This document shows positions 31,938 through 40,747 of a DNA stretch of 47,626 nucleotides, one piece after another. The stretch's first letter is position 1, and the number at the start of each line of letters is the position of its first letter. The position numbers and the translations under genes are program-made. The DNA lies in contig DBXV01000008.1 in NCBI GenBank assembly GCA_002309695.1, forward strand, positions 1-47,626, given 5' to 3'. Below the pieces are notes generated by a model. It searched no databases, was not told where the DNA came from, and was given only the letters and a program-made list of their open reading frames with translations. The DNA comes from Myxococcales bacterium UBA1203. GTDB lineage: Bacteria; Myxococcota; Myxococcia; Myxococcales; UBA5297.

Positions 31938-33533
31938 ATGGGAATTTTTCTGAATCCGGGAACCGGGAACCTTGCCATCGACATGAACAGCCGCTTCTAC
32001 GTGGACAAGTCTCGGCTCCTCGTCGAACTCAATCACCTCGTCGGCACAAACGAGCGATTCGTTTGCACCTCCCGGGCTCGGCGCTTTGGCAAGACCATGG
32101 CCGGCAATATGATCGCGGCGTATTATTCAAAGAATTGCGATTCCCGCGATATATTCTCGAAGCTCAAAATTGCCCAGAATCCATCGTTTGAAAAATATCT
32201 CAATAAATTCAATGTGATACAGCTGGACATCAATGACCTGTTCTGCAACTCGACGACGGGCAGCGTGGTCAAAGACGCCAATAAATATGTCCGCGAGGAA
32301 TTTACGGAGCAGTTCCCGGACATTTCCTTCGAGGGCTGTGACAGCATTCCGCAGTGCATGAATAAAGTATTCAAAGCGACGGGTGAAAAGTTCGTCATCA
32401 TTATGGATGAATACGACGTGATGGTGCGCGATCCGGCTGTCTCGCAGGAGCAGTTCGCGGAATACCTGCAATTTCTAAATGGGCTCTTCAAAGGCCAGAG
32501 CGTGTCCAGTTGTATTGCTCTGGCCTATCTCACTGGCATTCTTCCCTTTATCCGCGACCGCGTGCAGTCGAAGCTGAATGTTTTCCGCGAGTATTCCATG
32601 GTGGACGCGGGACAATTCAGTGAATTTGTCGGATTTACGAAAGAGGAAGTCAAAGATTTATGCGATGCGAATAATATGAATTTTGAAGAGGTGACAAATT
32701 TTTACGACGGCTATCTGATGATTGACGGGACGCACATTTATAATCCCAAGTCGGTCGTTGAAGCCATGACCCGGCGGCGGATTGACAGTTATTGGACGCA
32801 GACGGGGCATTTTGGCGTATTGGCTGATTACGTCCGCATGGATTTTCAGGGGCTGCACGAGGATGTCAATCGCATGATGGCGGGCGAAAAAATTCCCGTT
32901 AATGTTTCGACGTATTTGAATACAATGCGCGATTTTTCGCGGCGCGACGACGTTCTGGCCTGCCTCATTCACCTTGGCTATCTGACATATCAGTATTTGA
33001 AATTTGGCAGCGGCCTCTGCTGGATTCCCAATCGGGAAATTCTGCAGCAGTGGGCCGTTGCATTGGAAGTCACGCCCGGATTTGAAAATGTCATGAAAAT
33101 CGTCAATGCGTCGCGGCAGCTGGTCGAGGACACGCTGGCCATGAATGCCGAGGCGGTGGCCAAGGGGCTGGACGCGGCGCACCAATTCGTGGCGAATAAT
33201 TACAATTATAATAATGAAATGGCTCTCCAGAGCGCCGTCATGCTGGCCTATTTCCACGCGATTGACCGCTTTTTTGTATTCAAAGAGCCACAGCTGGGCA
33301 ATGGACGGGCGGATGTGGTGCTCGTTCCGTCGTCAATGTATGGGAAAGGATTGCCCGCGGTTATTATTGAATTGAAAAAAGACGGTTCGGTCGGCTCAGC
33401 GCTGGATCAGATTAAAAATAAAGAGTACTTCAAAGAATTGTCGAATTACTCGGGGGATATTCTCTTCGTCGGAATCAATTACGATTCAGCGACAAAAAAA
33501 CATTCGTGCGGGTTTGAAAGATTTGTGAAGTAG
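31938..33533 (+). CDS. AAA-ATPase-like/PD-(D/E)XK nuclease protein
   Basis: A 531-residue protein with two parts. The first (1-300) is an AAA-ATPase-like domain: FYVDKSRLL near residue 20, a Walker A-like SRARRFGKTM (45-54) and a Walker B FVIIMDEYDVMV (about 152-163). The second (about 370-531) ends in a PD-(D/E)XK-type nuclease core: GNGRADVVLVP, then PAVIIELKKDG (Asp, Glu and Lys as catalytic residues) and a helix with QIKNKEYF. This family is widespread, often in several copies, in anaerobic host-associated bacteria; its substrate is unknown. It has its own promoter and lies between the island and tgt, with a mixed base composition. It may belong to the same accessory stretch. Confidence 0.9.
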   Translation: MGIFLNPGTGNLAIDMNSRFYVDKSRLLVELNHLVGTNERFVCTSRARRFGKTMAGNMIAAYYSKNCDSRDIFSKLKIAQNPSFEKYLNKFNVIQLDINDLFCNSTTGSVVKDANKYVREEFTEQFPDISFEGCDSIPQCMNKVFKATGEKFVIIMDEYDVMVRDPAVSQEQFAEYLQFLNGLFKGQSVSSCIALAYLTGILPFIRDRVQSKLNVFREYSMVDAGQFSEFVGFTKEEVKDLCDANNMNFEEVTNFYDGYLMIDGTHIYNPKSVVEAMTRRRIDSYWTQTGHFGVLADYVRMDFQGLHEDVNRMMAGEKIPVNVSTYLNTMRDFSRRDDVLACLIHLGYLTYQYLKFGSGLCWIPNREILQQWAVALEVTPGFENVMKIVNASRQLVEDTLAMNAEAVAKGLDAAHQFVANNYNYNNEMALQSAVMLAYFHAIDRFFVFKEPQLGNGRADVVLVPSSMYGKGLPAVIIELKKDGSVGSALDQIKNKEYFKELSNYSGDILFVGINYDSATKKHSCGFERFVK

Positions 33534-33581
33534 GGACACACCCAAAAAATCCTCCCCGCACATCCATTTCAGGAGTCTTTC

Positions 33582-34712
33582 GTGATCAGTCCGCATCTCG
33601 TGCATTTTGAATCCCTCGTTCCCGACACCGAAACCCACGCCCGCCGGGGCCGCCTCTGGACGCCTCACGGCATTGTCGAGACGCCCGTCTTCATGCCCGT
33701 GGGCACCGTTGGCTCGGTCAAGTCGCTGACGCCGGACGACCTCTACGCCGACGACGTGCGCATTATTCTCGGCAATACCTATCACCTTTACCTCCGGCCC
33801 GGGCACGAGCTGATTCGCGATTTCGGCGGCCTGCACAAATTTATCAACTGGAAGGGCGCCATGCTCACCGATTCGGGCGGCTTTCAGGTGTTTTCGCTCA
33901 AGGGCATCCGCAAAATCGAGGAGGAGGGCGTCACCTTCCGCTCGCACCTGGACGGCAGCAAGCACCTGTTCACGCCGGAAAAGGTCATCGGCATTGAAGA
34001 GGCGATTGGCGCGGACATTATTATGGCTTTCGACGAATGCCCGCCTGCGCTGGAGAGCCGTGCCTATTTCGAGAAATCCCTCGCACGCACGACGCGCTGG
34101 CTGCATCGCTGCAACAATGCCTGGAAGCGCGAACAAAGCTCGCTCTTCGGCATCGTCCAGGGCGGGCTCTTCAAGGATTTGCGCCGGCGCCACATCGAAG
34201 AGGTCTGCGCCCTCGACCTGCCGGGGTTCGCGCTGGGCGGCTACAGCGTGGGCGAATCGCCGGAGGAAATGCACGAGGGCGTGGCCGACTGCGCGCACCT
34301 CTTGCCCGCCGACCGGCCGCGCTACCTCATGGGCGTGGGCACGCCGGTGGATTTGGTGACCTGCACCATGGCGGGCATCGACATGTTCGACTGCGTGCTC
34401 CCCACCCGCACGGCGCGCCACGGCCTGCTTTACACGTCGCAGGGCAAGGTCGTGATTAAGAAAAAGGCGCTCTATCAGCGCGACGAGGGCCCGCTGGATC
34501 CGAATTGCAATTGCTACACGTGCCGCAATTTCAGCCGCGCCTATCTGCACCATTTATTTATTACAAAAGAAATCCTGGCCATGCGCCTCAACAGCATTCA
34601 CAACGTGCATTACCTGGTGACGCTGATGGCCCGGGTGAGGAAAGAACTGGAGCAGGGGACATTTGCCGCGTTTGCAAAGGAATTCCTGAACAGCCCGGCG
34701 GCGTGCAGATAG
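33582..34712 (+). CDS. tgt: queuine/preQ1 tRNA-ribosyltransferase
   Basis: Tgt exchanges G34 for the queuosine precursor preQ1 in tRNAs with a GUN anticodon. The 376-residue protein begins at GTG 33582 with an AGGAG ribosome-binding site. Conserved elements are MLTDSGGFQVFSL (the catalytic Asp of the first active-site loop), GIVQGGLFKDLRR, FALGGYSVGE, FDCVLPTRTARHG (the second catalytic Asp) and the zinc site CNCYTCRNFSRAYLHHLF (three Cys and a His). All are in the usual order. It marks the return of the core chromosome after the accessory stretch. No other queuosine genes lie nearby. Confidence 0.96.
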   Translation: MISPHLVHFESLVPDTETHARRGRLWTPHGIVETPVFMPVGTVGSVKSLTPDDLYADDVRIILGNTYHLYLRPGHELIRDFGGLHKFINWKGAMLTDSGGFQVFSLKGIRKIEEEGVTFRSHLDGSKHLFTPEKVIGIEEAIGADIIMAFDECPPALESRAYFEKSLARTTRWLHRCNNAWKREQSSLFGIVQGGLFKDLRRRHIEEVCALDLPGFALGGYSVGESPEEMHEGVADCAHLLPADRPRYLMGVGTPVDLVTCTMAGIDMFDCVLPTRTARHGLLYTSQGKVVIKKKALYQRDEGPLDPNCNCYTCRNFSRAYLHHLFITKEILAMRLNSIHNVHYLVTLMARVRKELEQGTFAAFAKEFLNSPAACR

Positions 34713-34802
34713 GATTGGAAGGTTTGTTTTGTTTGCGTGCAGTTTCGGTTTATTTCATTTCATCTGCGGAAATTCATCCGCACTGACCGTGGAGATAAAG
34801 GC

Positions 34803-35828
34803 ATGAAAGGCAATTCGTTTGTATTCAATGGAACAATAGGGGGTAAAATCTGTTTGGGTATGTTGCCTGTTTTTATTTCCGCGCTGGTATTTATCGGGTG
34901 CGGGGACGATAAAGAAGACAATACGCCTGAAGAGACGGATTCGGGAATTGTCATCGTGACAGATGGCGGTGTCAAAGACGATGCGGGCGGCCTGGAAGAC
35001 GACTCTGGCGTTATTGAGGACGACGCCGGCGTTATTGAGGACGACGCCGGCGTTATTGAAGACGACGCCGGCATTCCGGAGGATGACGCGGGCATTGATA
35101 CGCCGGATGCCGGGCCGATTGAGGACAATGGTTTTATCCGTATTCCCGCCGGTTCATTTACATTATCCCATGCCACCGCTGCGCATGCCGAGGGTGATAC
35201 TGTGACAGTCGCGGCCTTCGAATTGGGAAAAACGCCCGTGACGGTGGCGGAATTTAAGAAATGCGTCGAGGCGGGAAATTGTACTTCAGATCATTACGAG
35301 GCTGTATCGGATGGTCCAGACTGCAATTACGATCGCGGCGATGCCTGGCTGAATCATCCCATGAATTGCGTGAACTGGTATGCTGCCAAAGAATACTGCG
35401 AATGGATTGGCGGCAGGCTGCCGACAGAAGATGAGTGGGAATATGCGTCCACCCATAATGGCACGGAGCACCTGAATACGACGTATCCGTGGGGGGATAC
35501 AGAGCCAACGCATTGCGGAACCGCGAATTATTACACGGACAATGGAACTAGCCATTATTGCAATGGAAAAACGGAAACAGACACATTGGGCGGCACATCG
35601 GCGGTGGGCACCTATTCTCCCGCAGGCGACAGCCCGCTTGGCCTCGTGGACATGAGCGGAAATGTCTGGGAGTGGACGAGCTCTTTGTATTCCTCTGAGA
35701 GCAGCAGCGTTATGGTGCTGAAGGGCGGCTCCTGGAATAACAATGAGATCAATCTGGACGTCGCGAACCGCAACGCCAACAATCCCACGTATGTGTTCCA
35801 GGTCTTCGGGATTCGCTGTGCGAAATAG
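34803..35828 (+). CDS. FGE-fold (SUMF1-like) lipoprotein with Asp-rich heptapeptide repeats
   Basis: A 341-residue predicted lipoprotein. ATG 34803 is preceded by GGAG and gives a signal peptide ending LVFIGC then GDDK. Residues about 45-105 are an acidic repeat region with three VIEDDAG copies and similar units. The rest is a formylglycine-generating-enzyme-fold domain: FIRIPAGSFTL, ELGKTPVTVAEFKKCVEAG, CVNWYAAKEYCEWIGGRLPT, EDEWEYA and DMSGNVWEWTSSL, ending with VFGIRCAK. The catalytic Cys pair of true formylglycine enzymes, expected near the GGSW segment, is absent, so this is likely a binding protein rather than an enzyme. Such lipoproteins are abundant in delta-lineage bacteria. It follows tgt by about 90 bases. 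Confidence 0.88.
   Translation: MKGNSFVFNGTIGGKICLGMLPVFISALVFIGCGDDKEDNTPEETDSGIVIVTDGGVKDDAGGLEDDSGVIEDDAGVIEDDAGVIEDDAGIPEDDAGIDTPDAGPIEDNGFIRIPAGSFTLSHATAAHAEGDTVTVAAFELGKTPVTVAEFKKCVEAGNCTSDHYEAVSDGPDCNYDRGDAWLNHPMNCVNWYAAKEYCEWIGGRLPTEDEWEYASTHNGTEHLNTTYPWGDTEPTHCGTANYYTDNGTSHYCNGKTETDTLGGTSAVGTYSPAGDSPLGLVDMSGNVWEWTSSLYSSESSSVMVLKGGSWNNNEINLDVANRNANNPTYVFQVFGIRCAK
35010..35072 (+). repeat. three tandem 21-base repeats encoding VIEDDAG
   Basis: Three consecutive 21-base units (35010-35030, 35031-35051 and 35052-35072), nearly identical (one A-for-G change in the third), encode VIEDDAG. Partly diverged units lie on both sides. Copy number may vary between strains. Confidence 0.85.
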
Positions 35829-35863
35829 TGTAATTTGTTGAATTGTGAATGAAATACAGAAAA

Positions 35864-35893
35864 GCCCTCCTCCAATATACATTTGGGGGAGGG
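35864..35893 (+). terminator. hairpin after the FGE-fold gene
   Basis: Arms CCCTCCTCCAA (35865-35875) and TTGGGGGAGGG (35883-35893), one wobble. Only a weak T-rich tail follows, so terminator function is uncertain. It resembles the inverted repeat at 31698. Confidence 0.5.
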
Positions 35894-36167
35894 AAATTAT
35901 TTCAAGTAATCCTGTATATGCCTGTTTATTTAGGATTGTTTTCGGGAAATACGTCCCCCTTTACTCAATTCGAGGGAAGGGGGCAGAGAGTGAGCGGAAG
36001 AAAAGTAATTCAATAAAGAAGAGATATTAAAATCGCCGCTCTGAAACGGGCATATCATCAAAGGCTCACCTGCCTGTCTTTTCGCAGGGGGCGCGTCCTT
36101 TCGGACCCGCTGACGTGTCAAATTCGCTGTCCCTGCTAAAATCGTGTCGTCAAAATAGCGGAATAAT

Positions 36168-36212
36168 AAAAATCCCCTCACCAAACAAATACGGTGAGGG
36201 GGATTTTATATT
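36168..36212. terminator. bidirectional terminator-like hairpin
   Basis: Arms AAAAATCCCCTCACC (36168-36182) and GGTGAGGGGGATTTT (36193-36207, one bulged G), flanked by A- and T-rich runs. It sits between the FGE-fold gene (plus) and the propeller lipoprotein gene (minus). Confidence 0.8.
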
Positions 36213-36248
36213 TTATTGCCATTGGCGCGGAAGAATTCAGCTCTCCAA

Positions 36249-37886
36249 TTATCGCTTAATCAAATTCCACTGGGTCGTCTCCAGACGCTCGTTCCAGGGA
36301 TCGTGCTCAAAGTCGCCGCCTGAAGTGCTGCTGGCCGTCCAGGTGCTGTTTTTATCGTGCGGGTCGAGGGCGTTGGTGAGGTTGTCGCCGTTCAGGCTGA
36401 TGAAGAGGTCGCCGGCCTGGTTGGATGTGCCCAGAACTGCGCCGTTGGGGAACAGAACCATGACGCCCTCGCCGTCTTTGGAGGGGTTCGCCGCGGTGAC
36501 GGGCAGCTTGTCGGGCAGCATCGCCACCGAGCCCGTCTTGGGCGTGCAGCCGTTTTTGCAGCCGAAAAAGTCGTGATCCACCTTGGCGTGGGTGACGTTG
36601 AGGGTCGTCTGGCCGTTCACATCGGCGAGGCAGCTCAGCGTCACTTCGACGTTGATGACGCGGTCTTTGACGGCCTCGCCCGTATTGGAGTTCCGCACGA
36701 CGTAATGGAACATGCCCGCGTAGGTGCCGTTGTAGGGCGACTTGCAGAGGGGCTTCGTCGAGGAATCGCCGCCTCCGCCTGAATCGGCGTCGGGGGATTT
36801 GAGGACGGCGTGGTCGGCGCTGGTGGAGCGCAGGTCGAGGGAGCAGGCCCAGAATACCTCGTCACCCAAGGTGGCCACCGAGTGCGTCAGGAGGCAGCCC
36901 CCGTTCGACGTGGTGATGGGGCCGTCGTTCGTGCCGTCGCTGTCCTTGGATGTATCGACGCGCGAGAGGCCCCGTTCCGAGATGAAGAAGAGCCGGTTGC
37001 CGAGGGAGGCGAGCCACGGATCGCCGAGGCTGCGCTTCATGGCGTCGGCCTGGAGCCTGTGCTTCTGGCTGCTGTCGCCCGCCGGAGCGCACCAGATGGC
37101 AAACCCCGAGATGCTGGCGTCATGATCGCTCCAGCAGACCTCGCCGTCCTCGGTGAAGGCGATTTCCATGGGCGCGTCGAGCCCGCGCTCTATCCATCTC
37201 TCGCCCGGGTAGTCGTCCGGCGACGTTTTGAACTCGGCGATGGGCGAGACGTCCGTGTGCCAGATGTAGCCGTTCGGCGCGTCGTAGGGGACGAGGGCGT
37301 AGAGGTCATTTCCGCGGAGCGCCACGCGGTAAACTTCGGGGATGTGGCTGTTAATTTCGACGGTCAGGCCGTCGTAGGACTTTCCCAGAATGCGCCCCTC
37401 GTCCGACCAGAAGACGCCGAGGTCGTTCAGGGCCACGCTCGCCTTGTAGGTGCCGGTGGCCGCGATGTTGCTCACCTTGTAGATTTCCGCGTCCGCCTCC
37501 TTCGTGTCCCAGAGGAAGAGCTTGGTCTCTTTCTTATCGACGTACTCCATCCAGGCGACCTTGCCCGCGTGGGCGGCGATGTGCCGGATTTTGGCCGTGG
37601 ACGTCTTGGCATCGAGGCAGAGGACTTTCTTTTCGGAATTCCGCATGACGCAGATCTTGGCCGCCTTCGTGTCGTTGTCCTCTGCGGCGAAGGCCAGCAT
37701 GTCGTCGCCGTCAGAAGCGATGGCGCCCTGGGGGGAGTATTTCTCGAAGCGGATCGTGCCGGGATTTTTGGTGCCGTCAGAGCCCTTGCCGTCATCGCCG
37801 CCGCAGGCTGGGGCTGCGAGGAGGAGCGGAGCCAGGAGGAGTGCGGCGAATCCTGAAAAAGCGAAGCGATGTCCTGTCGTCGTCAT
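36249..37886 (-). CDS. large lipoprotein, propeller-like with Cys-rich C-terminus
   Basis: A 545-residue predicted lipoprotein. The signal ends LLLAAPAC then GGDDGKGSDG, an acidic leader. Residues about 40-380 contain repeated blade-like segments (DDMLAFAAEDNDTKAAKICV, KVAWMEYVDKKETKLFLWD, DLGVFWSDEGRILG, GEVCWSDHDASI, LGDEVFWACSLD). A linker with DADSGGGGDSS follows (about 385-395). The C-terminal domain (about 398-545) has several Cys (PLCKSPYNG, LSCLADV, FFGCKNGCTP) and looks like a beta-sandwich. The start has an AAAGGA ribosome-binding site. It resembles the lipoproteins at 8931-12173 in style, so the genome seems to hold a family of them. Function unknown. Confidence 0.78.
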   Translation of the reverse strand: MTTTGHRFAFSGFAALLLAPLLLAAPACGGDDGKGSDGTKNPGTIRFEKYSPQGAIASDGDDMLAFAAEDNDTKAAKICVMRNSEKKVLCLDAKTSTAKIRHIAAHAGKVAWMEYVDKKETKLFLWDTKEADAEIYKVSNIAATGTYKASVALNDLGVFWSDEGRILGKSYDGLTVEINSHIPEVYRVALRGNDLYALVPYDAPNGYIWHTDVSPIAEFKTSPDDYPGERWIERGLDAPMEIAFTEDGEVCWSDHDASISGFAIWCAPAGDSSQKHRLQADAMKRSLGDPWLASLGNRLFFISERGLSRVDTSKDSDGTNDGPITTSNGGCLLTHSVATLGDEVFWACSLDLRSTSADHAVLKSPDADSGGGGDSSTKPLCKSPYNGTYAGMFHYVVRNSNTGEAVKDRVINVEVTLSCLADVNGQTTLNVTHAKVDHDFFGCKNGCTPKTGSVAMLPDKLPVTAANPSKDGEGVMVLFPNGAVLGTSNQAGDLFISLNGDNLTNALDPHDKNSTWTASSTSGGDFEHDPWNERLETTQWNLIKR

Positions 37887-37928
37887 GGCGAAGTCCTTTC
37901 TTTGGGCTGTGGGTCCATGTTGCAGAGG

Positions 37929-38582
37929 TCACTTGCTGTTTTTGCTGCGAATCGCGGCGGCCAGATGCGCTGCGGCCGCATTCAGTTGCTCAGAAAAATG
38001 GTCCAGCTTGGCCTGCGCGGTGTTGGGCATGTCGTCCGTGTAGCGGCAGTACCAGCGCAGGGCCTCCAGCTCTTCGAGGAAGCGGCTCAGCGCCAGCTGC
38101 TCTTCCGGTTCCAGCTCCGCCAGATCGCCAAAGGCGGCGCTGGGAAGCCACGAGCGAAGCGGCGCCAGCAGAGGGTCCCGGTCCCGATGACGTGAAAAGA
38201 GGTCAATCATGGCCGGCACCTGGGCGGCAAAGCGCCGGGCGAGCGTCTGCGCGTCGAGAATCACCAGATGGCGGATGCGCTCCACGCGGGCCGTCCGTTT
38301 GCGGATGCGGTGAAGCCTGGGATCCAGAGTCGAAGTGGGCCTGGCCTCGCCGCCGGTGTGTCCGGGCGCGTCCTCTTCGGGCGTCGGCGAGGGCTCATCA
38401 TCCGCCGTGAACGCGGCGTCACTGTTCGGCGCCTCGGCCTCAGCCTCATCGGGCGATGAAGGATGCGCTTCCGCCTCTGTTTCAGCTGCTTCCTCTTTCG
38501 CCTGCTGGCGCTGCTCTTCTTTTGGAGCCGCCGCGGTCTTCTTCTTTTTCCGGGCTGCTTTGCTCTTTTTGCGTCCGGCCAT
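37929..38582 (-). CDS. hypothetical protein, basic/acidic N-terminus and helical C-terminus
   Basis: A 217-residue protein without a recognised family. Residues 1-20 are Lys/Arg-rich (GRKKSKAARKKKKTAAAPK) and about 21-85 are Glu/Ala/Pro-rich and disordered. Residues about 88-217 are predicted helical with HRIRKRTARVERIRHLVI, LARRFAAQVPAMIDLFSRH, LEPEEQLALSRFLEELEALR and LDHFSEQLNAAAAHLAAA. The basic end could bind nucleic acid, but that is a guess. The start has a GAGGG ribosome-binding site. It lies between the propeller lipoprotein and ilvE on the minus strand, 42 and 68 bases away, so it may be co-transcribed with them. Confidence 0.65.
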   Translation of the reverse strand: MAGRKKSKAARKKKKTAAAPKEEQRQQAKEEAAETEAEAHPSSPDEAEAEAPNSDAAFTADDEPSPTPEEDAPGHTGGEARPTSTLDPRLHRIRKRTARVERIRHLVILDAQTLARRFAAQVPAMIDLFSRHRDRDPLLAPLRSWLPSAAFGDLAELEPEEQLALSRFLEELEALRWYCRYTDDMPNTAQAKLDHFSEQLNAAAAHLAAAIRSKNSK

Positions 38583-38650
38583 GGTGGACCCTCACTGGTC
38601 TGAAGTTGGAGAGGATGGCTGACGGGCAGGCCGGCATTGGAGGGCGCGGC

Positions 38651-39766
38651 TCAGCCCCGGAGCAGCTCTTCCATGCTCAGCTGATCGATGCGCGTGACCC
38701 AGCCGAATTTGTCTTCAGCCTCTCCACGCTGAATCGCGGAAATCCGCTTGTAGAGCTCCAGCGTCAGGCTGCCGCGCCGTCCTCCGCTGATGGCGTAGTC
38801 GCGCCCTTTGTAGGCCAGTTTGCCGACGGGAGAGACGATGGCGGCCGTCCCCGTGCCGAAGACTTCCGTCAGGCGGCCGCTGAGCGCGCCGTCGATAATC
38901 TCGTCGATGGAGATGCGCCGCTCGGACACCTTCATGCCCCAGTCGCGGGCGAGGGTCAGGACGCTGTCGCGGGTGATGCCCGGCAGAATGGTGCCGTCCA
39001 GATCGGGCGTGGCCAGCTCATCGCCGAAGAGGAAGAAGATGTTCATAGTGCCCACCTCCTCCGCGAAGCGATGTTCGGCGGCATCCAGCCACAGCACCTG
39101 TGCGTAGCCCAGCTGTTCGGCGCGCCGGTGCGCACGAAAACTGTGCGCGTAGTTGGCGCTGGTCTTGGCCTCGCCCAGACCGCCGCGGACAGCGCGCACG
39201 TCCTCGTCCTCCACGAGAATCGCGACGGGCTCCAGACTTTCGGAGAAGAGCGCGCCGCTGGGACTGGCGACAGCGCAGAAGAGAAATTCGTCAGCGGGCC
39301 GGACGCAGACGCAGGGATCTGTGGAGACCATGAGGGGGCGCAGATAGAGCGCCTCGCCTTCGCCGTCGGGAATCCATCGCCGGTCCGCCAGAGTCAGGGC
39401 GGCCATGGCGCGTTTGTAGAAGTCCTCGGGCAGAGGCTCCATGGCCAGGCGCCGCGCAGAATTGCTGAAGCGCCGTGCGCTCTGATCCAGCCGAAAGATG
39501 CCGATGTGTCCGTCGTTCCCCCGGTAGGCCTTGAGACCTTCAAAGATGCTCTGGCCGTAGTGAAGGCAGTGGGACTGCGGCACGAGGCCAAGGGAACCCG
39601 ACGCCTCCAGAACGGCACTGTGCCAGCCCTGGCTCTCCGAAAACGCCGCGCGGAGCATGTGGTCGGAAAAATAGCGGCCGAAGCCCAGAGGCGTCCCTTT
39701 GGGAGGGAGGGAACGGCATTTCTCGGGACGCTGAGGAACAAATTCGATGGAGATTTTGCTCTGCAT
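38651..39766 (-). CDS. ilvE: branched-chain amino-acid aminotransferase
   Basis: IlvE transfers the amino group to the 2-oxo acids of leucine, isoleucine and valine, with pyridoxal phosphate. The 371-residue protein is a fold-type IV aminotransferase of the larger class: HCLHYGQSIFEGLKAYRG, then IFRLDQSARRFSNSARRLAM, YLRPLMVSTDP and the PLP-binding lysine region GLGEAKTSANYAHSF. Further on come EVGTMNIFFLFGDELATP, GTILPGITRDSVLTLARDWG and GTGTAAIVSPVGKL, in normal order. Length and motifs fit the group II enzymes. No other branched-chain genes lie nearby, so it is scattered from the pathway operon. Confidence 0.95.
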   Translation of the reverse strand: MQSKISIEFVPQRPEKCRSLPPKGTPLGFGRYFSDHMLRAAFSESQGWHSAVLEASGSLGLVPQSHCLHYGQSIFEGLKAYRGNDGHIGIFRLDQSARRFSNSARRLAMEPLPEDFYKRAMAALTLADRRWIPDGEGEALYLRPLMVSTDPCVCVRPADEFLFCAVASPSGALFSESLEPVAILVEDEDVRAVRGGLGEAKTSANYAHSFRAHRRAEQLGYAQVLWLDAAEHRFAEEVGTMNIFFLFGDELATPDLDGTILPGITRDSVLTLARDWGMKVSERRISIDEIIDGALSGRLTEVFGTGTAAIVSPVGKLAYKGRDYAISGGRRGSLTLELYKRISAIQRGEAEDKFGWVTRIDQLSMEELLRG

Positions 39767-39952
39767 GGCTGGTTCGGCCTGCCGCCTGGCGTGCGGCTTC
39801 GGTCAGAGATGGGGCCGCCGAGTCCGCGCGTTCACCGGAAGTCTGTCAGCAGAAGCAGCTCCGGGAGCGCCGATGGCCGGGGCAGCCGCGGGACAGGTAT
39901 CGCCCGCGTCGTCCGGCCAGGGAAAGACACGCCAGGGAAAGAGAAAGAAGGC

Positions 39953-39987
39953 ATCAAAAAAAGAAGGGCGGGGATTGACCCGCCCTT
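39953..39987 (-). terminator. terminator of the histone/phasin-like gene
   Basis: On the minus strand a hairpin AAGGGCGGG ... CCCGCCCTT is followed by C and a run of seven T. It lies about 50 bases past the stop of the gene at 40037. Confidence 0.85.
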
Positions 39988-40036
39988 CCTGAAAACTGCC
40001 GCTGACGCGGAAGGCACCTTTGAGGGCGCCTGTCAC

Positions 40037-40747
40037 TCACTTTTTGTACTTCGTGCGGATGGACTCCAGCTTCTGCCTGGCCCGGGCGATGCCCTTCTTG
40101 GCCTCAGCTCCGGCGGTGACAGCGGCGTCCACTGCCTTCTCGCCCAGCTTGTCGAGGTTCTTGCCCAGCTCGGCCGTGTCGAGGCCCATATTTTTGGCGG
40201 CACCGCCGGCCATCGACTCCACCTTCTTCAGGCCCGTCCGGAAGTCGTCATACAGAAGGTTGATGGCGTCGGCGGCTTTGGCCTGGAGGTCCTGCGGAAG
40301 GCCGCGGAGCCGCTCAACCGTCCTGTCCAGCTCGTCGGCACCGATTCCCAGCTTCTCCGCGGCCTTGTGGGCGGCGTTCTTCACGGGAGGAACCTTCTCC
40401 CCGGACTTCTTGGCCTTCGCTGATTCACCGGCGTCCGCGGCCTTCTCTGCTTTCTCCGCCTTCGCTGACTTCTTCGCCGTTTTGGCCGCTTTCACCTCGG
40501 GCTCAGCCGGCGCTTCCGGGGCCTTCTTCTTCGGGGCGGCTGCTTTTTTCTTCGGCGTTGCCTCTTTCTCGCCGGCATCCTTCACGGCTTTGGCCTTCAC
40601 CGTTTTGACCTCTTTGACCTCTGCGGCCTTCTTTTTCGGCGCGGCCTTGGTGGACGCAGCCTTTTTCACGCCCGCCTTTTTGGGCTCGGTCTCAGCCGCA
40701 TCCGTCTTCGCGGATTTCTTGGAAGATGCTTTCTTCGTTGTCGCCAT
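40037..40747 (-). CDS. Lys/Ala-rich histone-like protein with phasin-like helical C-terminus
   Basis: A 236-residue protein with two parts. Residues 1-130 are Lys/Ala/Glu/Pro-rich with repeated KKAA, APKKKA and EKAEKA units, as in bacterial histone H1-like proteins that bind DNA non-specifically. Residues about 131-236 are alpha-helical and amphipathic (ADELDRTVERLRGLPQDLQ, FRTGLKKVESMAGGAAKNMG, EAKKGIARARQKLESI) and recall phasins or other coiled-coil proteins. A nucleoid or granule-associated role is a guess. ATG 40747 has an AGGAGA ribosome-binding site and a strong terminator follows. It does not clearly belong to either named family. Confidence 0.75.
   Translation of the reverse strand: MATTKKASSKKSAKTDAAETEPKKAGVKKAASTKAAPKKKAAEVKEVKTVKAKAVKDAGEKEATPKKKAAAPKKKAPEAPAEPEVKAAKTAKKSAKAEKAEKAADAGESAKAKKSGEKVPPVKNAAHKAAEKLGIGADELDRTVERLRGLPQDLQAKAADAINLLYDDFRTGLKKVESMAGGAAKNMGLDTAELGKNLDKLGEKAVDAAVTAGAEAKKGIARARQKLESIRTKYKK

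Larger units (their letters stand above)
35829..36248. other. gene-free region with two hairpins
   Basis: About 420 bases between converging genes. It contains hairpins at 35864-35893 and 36168-36207. Short open frames on either strand overlap these hairpins and lack a ribosome-binding site, so I see no gene. Confidence 0.55.

Noticed and set aside
22245..31940. Integrative element with recombinase and attachment sites
   Set aside because: No integrase, transposase or tRNA gene was found, and I could not identify convincing direct repeats by eye.
34803..35828. Catalytically active formylglycine-generating enzyme
   Set aside because: The Cys pair required for copper binding and catalysis is missing.
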